26,197 nt of DNA from assembly GCA_017411235.1 (NCBI GenBank), contig JAFPMR010000117.1:1-26197 (forward strand), read 5' to 3'. The translations under genes were made by a program, and so were the position numbers. The notes under the pieces were generated by a model. It had not been told where the DNA came from. It ran no database searches and was given only the letters and a program-made list of their open reading frames with translations. Numbering within the stretch: position 1 is the first letter of the stretch; each line of letters starts with the position of its first letter. Origin of the DNA: Bacilli bacterium (GTDB lineage: Bacteria; Bacillota_I; Bacilli_A; RF39; UBA660). This document shows positions 1-7,681 of the stretch, in pieces.

Positions 1-48
1 TTAATAGACAAATTGATTGTATCTAAATTAACAATGTTGTTAAAACTT

Positions 49-80
49 GCAATGAGATAATAAATCTCATTGCTTTTTTT
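49..80 (+). terminator. Rho-independent terminator of the gene upstream of the window
   Basis: A perfect 10-bp stem (GCAATGAGAT at 49-58, ATCTCATTGC at 64-73) with a 5-nt loop is followed by seven T. It implies a plus-strand gene ending just before it. Its last codons may lie in 1-26 (TAA at 24-26) or 1-60 (TAA at 58-60), and I cannot tell which. Confidence 0.85.
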
Positions 81-90
81 ATAGCAAAAT

Positions 91-120
91 TTGACTAAAA
101 AAGCCTAAAAATGAGATAAT
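91..120 (+). promoter_or_regulatory. Sigma-A type promoter of the first AP-x-GY protein gene
   Basis: TTGACT (91-96), an 18-nt spacer and GATAAT (115-120), which is preceded by TGA as a TGn extended -10. The block 81-103 recurs with 2 mismatches at 25069-25091, ahead of the paralogous gene at 25139. Confidence 0.65.
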
Positions 121-145
121 TATATTATCAGAGGGGTTGAATTTA

Positions 146-781
146 ATGAAAAAGAGTAATTATATAACTGACGAAGAACGATTAAAAGTAACAAAAGAAG
201 AAGAATTTAAAACTCAATACGATAAAGATATAGAAGAAAACGATTTATACTGGAAAAGATTAAAAACTAGGGCATTAGCAGTACTTTTAGCTGGTGTTAT
301 AGGATTAAATGCTTATGGTATTTATAAATGGGCAAAAAATTCACCAGAACCTACAAAAGAGCCAAGTATTAGTTATGATGTTACTGATTGTGTAGAACCA
401 GAAGTTGTAACTAGATATGTAGCACCTTCAGGTTATACATTAACTTGGATTGATGGTGTTCCATACGCTATCAAAGAAATAACAACTAAAGTATCTCCAA
501 CAAAAGTACAAACAGAAGACGGAAAAACAATCTATACTGCCCCAGCTGGATATGTTTTAACTACAATTGATGGTGAACCAGTAGCAGTATCTACTGAAAA
601 AATTATGATATCTCCATCTGTTGTTACAGAATATAAAGCTCCAGAAGGTTATATTCTTGTTGGTGATAAATGCTATAAAATCGATAGTGACACTCCAGAT
701 TATGCAGCACCAGAAGGCTGTACTAGAGAAGGATTAAAGTGCACAAAAGATTCTGAAGCAACACAAGGTAAGGGTAAATAA
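146..781 (+). CDS. Bitopic membrane protein with extracytoplasmic AP-x-GY repeats
   Basis: A 211-residue protein that I do not recognise as a named family. The start is ATG 146 with GAGGGG at 131-136; an in-frame TTG at 137 lies too close to that SD site. The first 40 residues are charged and probably cytoplasmic. One transmembrane segment follows (about 43-62), and the rest should be outside. The outer part has four degenerate modules, starting near residues 92, 131, 163 and 186, built on Y-x-A-P-x-G-Y-x-L followed by D-G-x-P or a C-Y pair. It has no cleavable signal peptide and no LPxTG motif. A paralogue with the same N-in topology, and with two recognisable modules, is encoded at 25139-25897. 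A role as a small envelope or secretion accessory protein is only inferred. The gene is monocistronic, between two terminators. Confidence 0.85.
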   Translation: MKKSNYITDEERLKVTKEEEFKTQYDKDIEENDLYWKRLKTRALAVLLAGVIGLNAYGIYKWAKNSPEPTKEPSISYDVTDCVEPEVVTRYVAPSGYTLTWIDGVPYAIKEITTKVSPTKVQTEDGKTIYTAPAGYVLTTIDGEPVAVSTEKIMISPSVVTEYKAPEGYILVGDKCYKIDSDTPDYAAPEGCTREGLKCTKDSEATQGKGK

Positions 782-794
782 TAATAACTATAAT

Positions 795-820
795 AAAAAG
801 AGAGGAAAATCTCTTTTTTT
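795..820 (+). terminator. Rho-independent terminator
   Basis: Stem AAAAAGAGA (795-803) and TCTCTTTTT (810-818) with loop GGAAAA and T residues to 820. The U-tract runs directly into the extended -10 of the next gene. Confidence 0.8.
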
Positions 821-821
821 A

Positions 822-830
822 TGCTAAAAT
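822..830 (+). promoter_or_regulatory. Extended -10 promoter of the FAD dehydrogenase gene
   Basis: TG at 822-823 plus TAAAAT at 825-830. No -35 match is visible because that region is the terminator hairpin at 795-820. The predicted transcription start, near 837, would leave a leader of only about 10 nt. Confidence 0.5.
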
Positions 831-846
831 GTAGTAGGTGATATCT

Positions 847-2397
847 ATGATTAGACTAGATAATATTAAAATCTTTGAAGAATTATCTGAAGAACAAGTA
901 ATTTCTAAAGCTTTAAAGAAAAATAGAGTAGAAGAAAACGATGTTTTAGAAGCAAATATCGTCAAAAAATCTATTGATGCTAGGGATAAAAGAAATGTTC
1001 ACTATAACTATTCAATAGATATCAAAGTAAAAGATGAATCTAAATATCCTAATCTTAAGGTTATAAAAGAAATAGAAAAACAAATAATAAACAAAAACAG
1101 AAATAGTGTCTACAAACCTGTAATAGTAGGATCAGGTCCTGCAGGACTATTCTGTGCCTTAACCTTAGTAGATAATGGCTATGAACCAATTATCATCGAA
1201 CAAGGTTCATCAGTAGATGAAAGAATTAAGTATATTAATGAGTACAAAGAGACAGGTCATCTAAATGAACTATGTAATGTTCAATTTGGTGAAGGAGGAG
1301 CAGGAACTTTCTCTGATGGTAAATTAACAACAGGTATTAATTCACCATTAATTAAAGACGTTTTAAACTATTTCTATAAATTTGGTGCTCCAAAGGAAAT
1401 AACTTATCTATCACATCCACATATTGGAACAGATAATTTAGTTAAAATATTAAAAAGCATTAGAGAATATATCGAATCTAAAGGTGGAGAATATCATTTT
1501 AATACTAAATTAATCAACATAAAAAAAGAAAATGATGTTTATCTATTAGAAACGAATAATCAACAGTTTACTACAGATTGTTTAGTATTAGCTATTGGTC
1601 ATAGTGCCAGAGATACTTACAAAATGTTATTAGACAATAATGTTAATATGGTAAGAAAGAATTTCTCAGTAGGAGTACGTATAGAACATAAACAATCTAT
1701 GATAAATGAATCACAATATGGTACATATACTAAGTTAAACTTACCACCAGCAGAATATAAACTAGCTTATCATAATGACGAAAGAAGCTGTTATACATTC
1801 TGTATGTGTCCAGGTGGTGAAGTAATAGCATCTTCATCAAACAAAGAAGCTATTGTAACTAATGGTATGTCTGAATATAAAAGAGATAAAGAAAATGCTA
1901 ATGCAGCATTACTAGTTAATGTTTTAACTACTGATTTTACGGGTACTGATCCTTTAGCGGGAATGTATTTCCAAGAAGAATTAGAACATCATGCTTATAT
2001 TCTAGGTGGATCTAATAACTTTGCGCCAGTACAAAGAGTAGAAGATTATTTAAAAAATCAACCATCTACTAAGATTGGTAGCATTATACCTAGTTATAAA
2101 CCAGGTTATACTTTAACAAATCTAAATGAATTATTTCCTGATTATATAAATAAAACATTAAAAGAAGGAATACTATCATTTGATCATAAAATAAGGGGTT
2201 TTGCTAACCCAGATGCAATCCTTACAGGAGTAGAAACTAGATCATCATCACCAGTTACAATCACTAGAAATGAAGACTTAGAATGTAACTTAGAAGGTAT
2301 CTATCCTTGTGGTGAGGGAGCAGGCTATGCTGGAGGTATAACTTCAGCAGCTGTAGATGGCATAAAAGTAGCTATAAAAATTGTTGAAAAACCATAG
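847..2397 (+). CDS. FAD-dependent dehydrogenase, COG2509 type
   Basis: A 516-residue predicted flavoprotein oxidoreductase of the COG2509 group (NAD(FAD)-utilising dehydrogenases). A short N-terminal alpha/beta region (about 1-85) precedes the dinucleotide-binding motif VGSGPAG at about 94-100, with the usual acidic end of beta-2 in IIIEQG. The C-terminal FAD-contacting segment GIYPCGEGAGYAGGI lies close to the end, as in BaiN/COG2509 relatives. The start is ATG 847 with AGGTG just upstream; the in-frame GTG at 838 is itself part of that SD. The protein is soluble, with no signal peptide. The substrate cannot be read from the sequence. It sits between a terminator-promoter junction upstream and the adenylate-forming gene downstream, which may have its own promoter. 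Confidence 0.85.
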   Translation: MIRLDNIKIFEELSEEQVISKALKKNRVEENDVLEANIVKKSIDARDKRNVHYNYSIDIKVKDESKYPNLKVIKEIEKQIINKNRNSVYKPVIVGSGPAGLFCALTLVDNGYEPIIIEQGSSVDERIKYINEYKETGHLNELCNVQFGEGGAGTFSDGKLTTGINSPLIKDVLNYFYKFGAPKEITYLSHPHIGTDNLVKILKSIREYIESKGGEYHFNTKLINIKKENDVYLLETNNQQFTTDCLVLAIGHSARDTYKMLLDNNVNMVRKNFSVGVRIEHKQSMINESQYGTYTKLNLPPAEYKLAYHNDERSCYTFCMCPGGEVIASSSNKEAIVTNGMSEYKRDKENANAALLVNVLTTDFTGTDPLAGMYFQEELEHHAYILGGSNNFAPVQRVEDYLKNQPSTKIGSIIPSYKPGYTLTNLNELFPDYINKTLKEGILSFDHKIRGFANPDAILTGVETRSSSPVTITRNEDLECNLEGIYPCGEGAGYAGGITSAAVDGIKVAIKIVEKP

Positions 2398-2402
2398 GAA
2401 AA

Positions 2403-2432
2403 TTAGACAAAAAGGGCAAAAGAGTGTAGAAT
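2403..2432 (+). promoter_or_regulatory. Possible promoter of the adenylate-forming enzyme gene
   Basis: TTAGAC (2403-2408), an 18-nt spacer and TAGAAT (2427-2432), inside the 65-nt gap. No terminator separates the two genes, so read-through from 847 is also possible. Confidence 0.35.
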
Positions 2433-2462
2433 TAAATTAGTTGACAGGACAGGGGTGTTAAT

Positions 2463-4331
2463 ATGGAAGAAAAAAAGATGACTGGCTTATCATCAATTGA
2501 TATGCCTTGGCTAAAACAATATAAAAACTTTGATAGTTCAAGAGATGAACAATATATAACAAATAGTACTGTTTGGGATGTTGCAGAAAAGATGCTACAA
2601 AAGTATTCACATATTAATTTTATAGAATATTTTGGTAGAAATATTTCCCGTGAAGAATTTGCAGCATACGTAGAAATGTGGGCAAGAACATTTAGAGCAT
2701 TAGGTGTAGAACCTGGAGATTTAATTCCTTTATATGTTCCAGCAACACCAGAATCATATGCAATGTTCTTTGCAGCAAACGCTATTGGAGCAATTCCTTA
2801 TTATCAAAAATTAGCTATAACAAAAGAAGCGCTTGAAGTTGAAACTCAAGGAGCTAAAATAGCTGTAGTATTTGATGGATTATGGAAAAATGTTAGAGAT
2901 GTATTCTCACAAGAAAGATTTAAAAATGTAATAGTAACTTCTGCTTCTGATAGTATGATGTTCCCATTAAAACAAATAATGGGAATGAAATCATACCTTG
3001 AACAAAGAAGAACACAAGCAGCTATACCAAAAGATCCAAAATACATTTGGGCTAGTGATGCTAAAAAAATTGCAAAACACTTTACTGGTGATTATAAAGT
3101 ACCATTTGTAGCTGGTAGAACAGCAGCTATTACTACTTCAAGTGGAACTACAAGTAATGTAGTTAAAGGTATCATGGATACAAACGAAGGAATCTTAGCT
3201 TCATTACAATGTACAATAAATGCTGAAACAGGTTACACTGAAGGCAAGAGAACATATACATGTTTCCCACCAACAGCATCTACATCATTAAACTGCTTAC
3301 AATTATTACCAACATTTACTGGTGGTACAATCATCTTTGATCCTAGAGTTGATGTTGATCAATGGTATAAAAGAATTAAAGCTGCAAGACCTGATATAAC
3401 AATTACTACTGGCCCTGTTTGGGAAAGATATGTTCAAGATTTATTAGAAGAAGAAAAAAGAACTGGTAAAATAGTAGACTTATCTTGGGTAGACTACTTT
3501 ATCATGGGTGGTGCCGGAACAACACCAGCAATACTAAATAGATCAAACGAAATCATAAGAAGCCGTGGTGCTCAACATGATTTTCAAGTTGGTTATGGAT
3601 TCTCTGAGGTATTTGGAGTTTTATCAGTAGTTAAATATAATGGAGACTATAAAGAATCAAATAACAAACGAGATGTAATAGGTGTAGGTATTCCACTTCC
3701 AGGTTACGTCGTAGGTATCTTCGATGAACAAGGAAACGAACTTCCATATGGAACAGGAAAACGTGGAGAATTATGGATTAAAGCTCCATCAAGCATGGAA
3801 GGTTACTTCGGAAAAGAAGATGTAACAAGAGCAACAATAATAAACGGCTGGATTCATAGTGGAGACTTATGTGAAATAGATAGTGACGGAAACATTTTCT
3901 TCTATGGTCGTTTAAAAAATCACATTTATATAAATGACAAAAAAGAATACTTATTTGATATTGCAAATAAGATAAGAGAACATTTTAAATTACATGATAT
4001 TATCTTAGAAAGAAAGAAAATGACTGATGGATCATTATCATTAGTATTATACTTTGTTCAAGAAGAAGAACTTAAAAGAGAGTTTAAAGATATAACAACA
4101 GCAATAGATGAGTATGCTACAACATTAGGTATAAAAATAGATGGATACAAAGAATATGAAAAATCATTACCAATAGATCCAACTACATTAAAACCTAAAA
4201 ACAAAGATACAGAAGGATTCAAAAAATTCAAATCCGGTAGATTATATGATGTATCTTATCAAGAAGAATCTCTAGATAAATACTCAAAAGTTGAATCTGA
4301 AATCTTAGTTAAGAGATTAGAAAACAATTAA
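2463..4331 (+). CDS. Adenylate-forming (ANL superfamily) acyl-CoA synthetase-like enzyme
   Basis: A 622-residue AMP-binding enzyme. The ANL family activates a carboxylate as an acyl-adenylate, usually before transfer to CoA or a carrier protein. Visible motifs are the A3 phosphate loop TTSSGTTSNVVKG (about 224-236), the A5 motif YGFSE (378-382), A7 SGDL (466-469), A8 GRLKNHIYIN (482-491) and a lysine-rich candidate A10 region (about 571-590). A3 has S-N-V-V-K-G where T-G-x-P-K-G is usual, and A8 has K in place of the usual D of GRxD, so the subfamily is divergent. The start is ATG 2463 behind AGGGGTG. No carrier protein, thioesterase or condensing enzyme lies nearby, so it is not an obvious NRPS or fatty-acid operon. 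Substrate unknown. Confidence 0.85.
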   Translation: MEEKKMTGLSSIDMPWLKQYKNFDSSRDEQYITNSTVWDVAEKMLQKYSHINFIEYFGRNISREEFAAYVEMWARTFRALGVEPGDLIPLYVPATPESYAMFFAANAIGAIPYYQKLAITKEALEVETQGAKIAVVFDGLWKNVRDVFSQERFKNVIVTSASDSMMFPLKQIMGMKSYLEQRRTQAAIPKDPKYIWASDAKKIAKHFTGDYKVPFVAGRTAAITTSSGTTSNVVKGIMDTNEGILASLQCTINAETGYTEGKRTYTCFPPTASTSLNCLQLLPTFTGGTIIFDPRVDVDQWYKRIKAARPDITITTGPVWERYVQDLLEEEKRTGKIVDLSWVDYFIMGGAGTTPAILNRSNEIIRSRGAQHDFQVGYGFSEVFGVLSVVKYNGDYKESNNKRDVIGVGIPLPGYVVGIFDEQGNELPYGTGKRGELWIKAPSSMEGYFGKEDVTRATIINGWIHSGDLCEIDSDGNIFFYGRLKNHIYINDKKEYLFDIANKIREHFKLHDIILERKKMTDGSLSLVLYFVQEEELKREFKDITTAIDEYATTLGIKIDGYKEYEKSLPIDPTTLKPKNKDTEGFKKFKSGRLYDVSYQEESLDKYSKVESEILVKRLENN

Positions 4332-4333
4332 TT

Positions 4334-4367
4334 AAAAAAATGAAAATGATTTATTTTCATTTTTTTT
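4334..4367 (+). terminator. Rho-independent terminator
   Basis: An AT-rich stem (4334-4347 with 4353-4366) around GATTT, followed by T to 4367. The U-tract abuts the extended -10 of the histidine kinase gene. Confidence 0.7.
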
Positions 4368-4368
4368 A

Positions 4369-4377
4369 TGTTATAAT
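4369..4377 (+). promoter_or_regulatory. Extended -10 promoter of the histidine kinase gene
   Basis: TG (4369-4370), one base, then TATAAT (4372-4377), two bases after a terminator U-tract. No -35 is recognisable. Confidence 0.6.
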
Positions 4378-4416
4378 TAATAATAGGAAAATAAACAATA
4401 AGGGTTGGTGAGTATT

Positions 4417-6753
4417 ATGTGGAATTTCTTATACCTATTTGTATGCCTAGCTATGTCTATTTTATTATTCTGCATTCTACATACTAAACCTAGAATTGAT
4501 TCAGTAGAAAATAAACTTTTTAAAATTTCTATGTATGCCAATGTAATTAGTGTTTTATGTGAACTAATTCTTCAATATTTTGCACTTCATGTTGGTATAG
4601 ATAATCTTTTTACAAAAATACTATCAAGACTATACTTAGTTTCGATAGCATTTTGGTTTGTAGTTTTTTCAGAATATATATTCTATATTTTTAAACCAGG
4701 TAAAGACGAAGAAAACTATGATGAGAAAATAGCATCTTTCCAAAAACGTTATAAAATATGTACTATTATTCACACAGCAATATTATTAGTGTTCTTTGTA
4801 TTTGCCATGGTACTACCAATAAAATTTTACATAAATGGTAATGAAATGTATTCATATGGAAGAGCAGTAGAATTCTTAAGACTATTTTTAGGATCATTCA
4901 TGTTCTCTTGGATTCTAATATCTATTAAAAACATTAAAAAAATCAAAAATGTTAAATACATTCCAATATTAATAATAGTACTATTGTTAGTACTAAATAT
5001 GATATTACAAAAGATTAACCCATCTTTGCTTATTGTTTCATTTACCTTAACTTTCTTAAGTTACATTATGTATTTTACAATTGAAAACCCAGACGTTAAG
5101 ATGATTGAACAACTAGAGATAGCAAAAGAACAAGCAGATAAAGCCAACCATGCTAAATCCGACTTCCTATCTAACATGTCTCACGAAATTAGAACACCAC
5201 TTAATGCAATTGTTGGTTTTAGTGAAACCTTAAAAGATGAAGATATTCCAGATAGTGCCAGAGAAAATGTTGATGACATCATAATGGCATCTAATAACTT
5301 ATTAGATATTGTTAATGGTATTCTAGATATTTCTAAGATAGAAGCTAATAAACTTGAAATCATTAATAAAGAATATGATATTAAATCTATTCTTGATGAA
5401 TTAATAGCATTAACTAAAGCTCGTATCGGTGATAAAGGATTAGATTTTAGAGTAAATATCGATCCATCATTACCTAGAGTTTTATATGGTGACAATATTC
5501 GTTTAAAACAAGTTGTATTAAACATCTTAACTAATGCTGTTAAATATACTAAAGAAGGTTATGTAATATTTACTGTATCATCAGTAATCAAAGATAATGT
5601 TTGTCGTTTAATTTTCTCAGTAGAAGACTCTGGTATTGGTATTAAAGAAGAAAGTATACCAAAACTATTCTCTAAATTTGAACGACTAGATGTTGAAAAA
5701 GAAATAACTATTGAAGGAACCGGCTTAGGACTTGCAATCACTAAGAGATTAGTTGAATTAATGAATGGTACTATTGTTGTACAATCAGTTTATGGTAAAG
5801 GATCTAAATTTACTATATCTATAGATCAAAGAATCATTGCTGTTGAAGCACCAGTTATTCATGAAGCACCTGCAGCAGAAACTAAAATAGTAGATGCTAA
5901 GGGCGCTAAGATCTTAGTAGTTGATGATAATGATTTGAACTTAAAAGTTGCTACTGTTTTATTAAACAAATATCATTTTACTATTGATACAGCTACTAAC
6001 GGAATAGAGTGTGTTAATAAAGTAAAAAGAGGTGGCGAATACGATATTATCTTCTTAGACGATATGATGCCTAAGATGAATGGTCGTGAAGCCTTAGCCA
6101 AATTAAAAGAAGATCCTAACTTCAATATTCCTGTTATAGCATTAACTGCTAATGCAATTACTGGAATGAGACAAGAATATTTAAATTGTGGTTTTAATGA
6201 TTACTTATCTAAACCAATAGAAAAACAAGAATTAGAAAGAGTAATAAAAGAATATATTAGTAAAAAGAGAAGTTCTTATGCAAATACAGATCTATCAAAG
6301 AGTACTAATTCTATCTTAGAAAAACAATTTACTATTGATTTACCTGTTCTAGCTCAAAATACTAGTGAAATGCCTACAAATAGCGATAATTCTAATAAAA
6401 AGGTACTAGTTGTCGATGATAATGAAATGAACCTTAAAATCGCTGTAAGTAACCTTAAAAAGTATGGATTTACAATAGATAGCGTATCTAGTGGTAGTGA
6501 TGCTATTGCTAAAGCGATTGAAAACCATTATGATTTAGTCTTCTTAGATGAAATGATGCCAGAATTAGATGGATGTAAGACATTAGAAAACCTAAGAGAT
6601 ATAGATGGCTTTGATGCACCAACTATTATGATGACAGCATCTCCAGAAGACGAAGTTAAAGATAAAATAGAAGAATATAAATTTAATGGTTACTTATCAA
6701 AACCATTTAAAAAAGAAGAACTAGACAAAGTAATAAACGATTTATTGAAATAA
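4417..6753 (+). CDS. 7TM hybrid sensor histidine kinase with two receiver domains
   Basis: A 778-residue membrane sensor kinase. Seven hydrophobic segments span about residues 3-222, giving a 7TM-type input region. A short coiled coil leads to the HisKA domain, with H-box SHEIRTPLNAI (phosphorylated His about 256). The HATPase domain shows N box LTNAVKYTKEG, G1 DSGIGI, F box FERLD and G2 GTGLGLAI. Two receiver domains follow: REC1 (about 497-615, acceptor Asp about 548 in FLDDMMP, Lys in YLSKP) and REC2 (about 661-776, acceptor Asp about 711 in FLDEMMP, Lys in YLSKP). All key residues are present. The start is ATG 4417, after GGTGAG; TTG 4405 and GTG 4408 are in frame but lie in the SD region. 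The HPt-REC gene follows 38 nt downstream, which makes a complete phosphorelay. The signal sensed is not evident. Confidence 0.92.
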   Translation: MWNFLYLFVCLAMSILLFCILHTKPRIDSVENKLFKISMYANVISVLCELILQYFALHVGIDNLFTKILSRLYLVSIAFWFVVFSEYIFYIFKPGKDEENYDEKIASFQKRYKICTIIHTAILLVFFVFAMVLPIKFYINGNEMYSYGRAVEFLRLFLGSFMFSWILISIKNIKKIKNVKYIPILIIVLLLVLNMILQKINPSLLIVSFTLTFLSYIMYFTIENPDVKMIEQLEIAKEQADKANHAKSDFLSNMSHEIRTPLNAIVGFSETLKDEDIPDSARENVDDIIMASNNLLDIVNGILDISKIEANKLEIINKEYDIKSILDELIALTKARIGDKGLDFRVNIDPSLPRVLYGDNIRLKQVVLNILTNAVKYTKEGYVIFTVSSVIKDNVCRLIFSVEDSGIGIKEESIPKLFSKFERLDVEKEITIEGTGLGLAITKRLVELMNGTIVVQSVYGKGSKFTISIDQRIIAVEAPVIHEAPAAETKIVDAKGAKILVVDDNDLNLKVATVLLNKYHFTIDTATNGIECVNKVKRGGEYDIIFLDDMMPKMNGREALAKLKEDPNFNIPVIALTANAITGMRQEYLNCGFNDYLSKPIEKQELERVIKEYISKKRSSYANTDLSKSTNSILEKQFTIDLPVLAQNTSEMPTNSDNSNKKVLVVDDNEMNLKIAVSNLKKYGFTIDSVSSGSDAIAKAIENHYDLVFLDEMMPELDGCKTLENLRDIDGFDAPTIMMTASPEDEVKDKIEEYKFNGYLSKPFKKEELDKVINDLLK

Positions 6754-6791
6754 TCTAAGGTTTATGATAAAACTAGAGTAGGGATGATAAA

Positions 6792-7616
6792 ATGAAAGAT
6801 ATAAAATATTTAAGAGATAATGGCGTAGATGTTAATCAAAGTCTAGAATTACTAGGAGATTTAGATACTTACAATGAAATGATTAAAGATTTCAAAGCAA
6901 GTTTAAAAGAAAAAAAATCTCAACTAGAAAAATACTTTGAAGACAAAGATATGCCTAATTATGCTATTTATGTACACTCATTAAAAAGTGACTGCAAATA
7001 CTTTGGTTTTCTAAACCTAGCTAACATAGCATATCAACATGAATTAAAGAGTAAAGATAACGATTACGAATATGTAAAAGAAAACTTTGAAACTTTAATG
7101 GAAGAAACTAGAAAAGTTCAAGGAATCGTTGATAACTACTTAGGTAATGCTGAAGAAACAGCAGATACTTATGGAAATGGTGAAGTATCACCTGCTAAAG
7201 AAGAACCAATTGAGGAATTAGGTCCTGAAAAACCAGAAGACATAATCTTAATTGCCGACGATTCGGAAGTAATCAGAATCTTCGTTAAAAAGATTTTTGA
7301 TACTCAATATGAACTAGCTTTTGCAGCAGATGGTATTGAAGCTTTAACACTAATTCAAGCTCATGAAAAAGATGGACGTATTAAAGCTATATTACTAGAC
7401 TTAAATATGCCTCGTAAAGATGGTTTTGCTGTACTAGATTACATGCAAGAACATAATCTATTAAATAGTATGCCAGTAACAATTATTAGTGGTGACTCAT
7501 CAAGTGAAAACATTAATAAAGCATTTGGTTACAACATAGTAGATATGTTAACTAAACCATTTAATGAACAAAAAATTAAAGATGCTGTAGAAAAAACAAT
7601 CAGTAAAGCAAGTTAA
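6792..7616 (+). CDS. HPt-receiver phosphorelay protein
   Basis: A 274-residue soluble protein. The N-terminal helical HPt domain (about 1-115) carries HSLKSDCKYFG with the acceptor His at residue 62. An acidic linker (about 118-150) joins it to a receiver domain (about 151-272) with DD 156-157, acceptor Asp 203 in LLDLNMP, Ser 233 and Lys 255 in LTKPF. It is the natural partner of the hybrid kinase immediately upstream (38-nt gap, no terminator or promoter), which has two REC domains but no HPt. It has no DNA-binding, GGDEF or other effector domain, so the output must be a separate protein or a protein-protein contact. The start is ATG 6792, with AGGG about 10 nt upstream. The stop codon overlaps the base of the downstream terminator stem. 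Confidence 0.9.
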   Translation: MKDIKYLRDNGVDVNQSLELLGDLDTYNEMIKDFKASLKEKKSQLEKYFEDKDMPNYAIYVHSLKSDCKYFGFLNLANIAYQHELKSKDNDYEYVKENFETLMEETRKVQGIVDNYLGNAEETADTYGNGEVSPAKEEPIEELGPEKPEDIILIADDSEVIRIFVKKIFDTQYELAFAADGIEALTLIQAHEKDGRIKAILLDLNMPRKDGFAVLDYMQEHNLLNSMPVTIISGDSSSENINKAFGYNIVDMLTKPFNEQKIKDAVEKTISKAS

Positions 7617-7642
7617 CCAGATTTATCTGGTTTTCTTTTTTT
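7615..7642 (+). terminator. Rho-independent terminator of the phosphorelay operon
   Basis: AACCAGA (7615-7621) and TCTGGTT (7626-7632) with loop TTTA, then a T-rich tract. The stem starts within the stop codon. Confidence 0.85.
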
Positions 7643-7653
7643 CTAAAACATTA

Positions 7654-7659
7654 TATAAT
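7654..7659 (+). promoter_or_regulatory. -10 element of the transporter gene
   Basis: TATAAT 23 nt before the start codon and just past a terminator. There is no clear -35 or TGn extension. Confidence 0.45.
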
Positions 7660-7681
7660 ACATAAGGCAAGGAGAATTGAT

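Noticed and set aside
1..60. Possible 3' end of an upstream coding region
   Set aside because: Two frames are open (ending at 26 or 60), and neither tail is recognisable, so no gene is called.
2441..2446. TTGACA as a -35 element
   Set aside because: It is 17 nt before the start codon of the 2463 gene, leaving no room for a -10 and leader.
5181..5741. Two antisense open frames in the histidine kinase gene
   Set aside because: They mirror conserved HisKA and HATPase coding sequence and have no promoter or SD.
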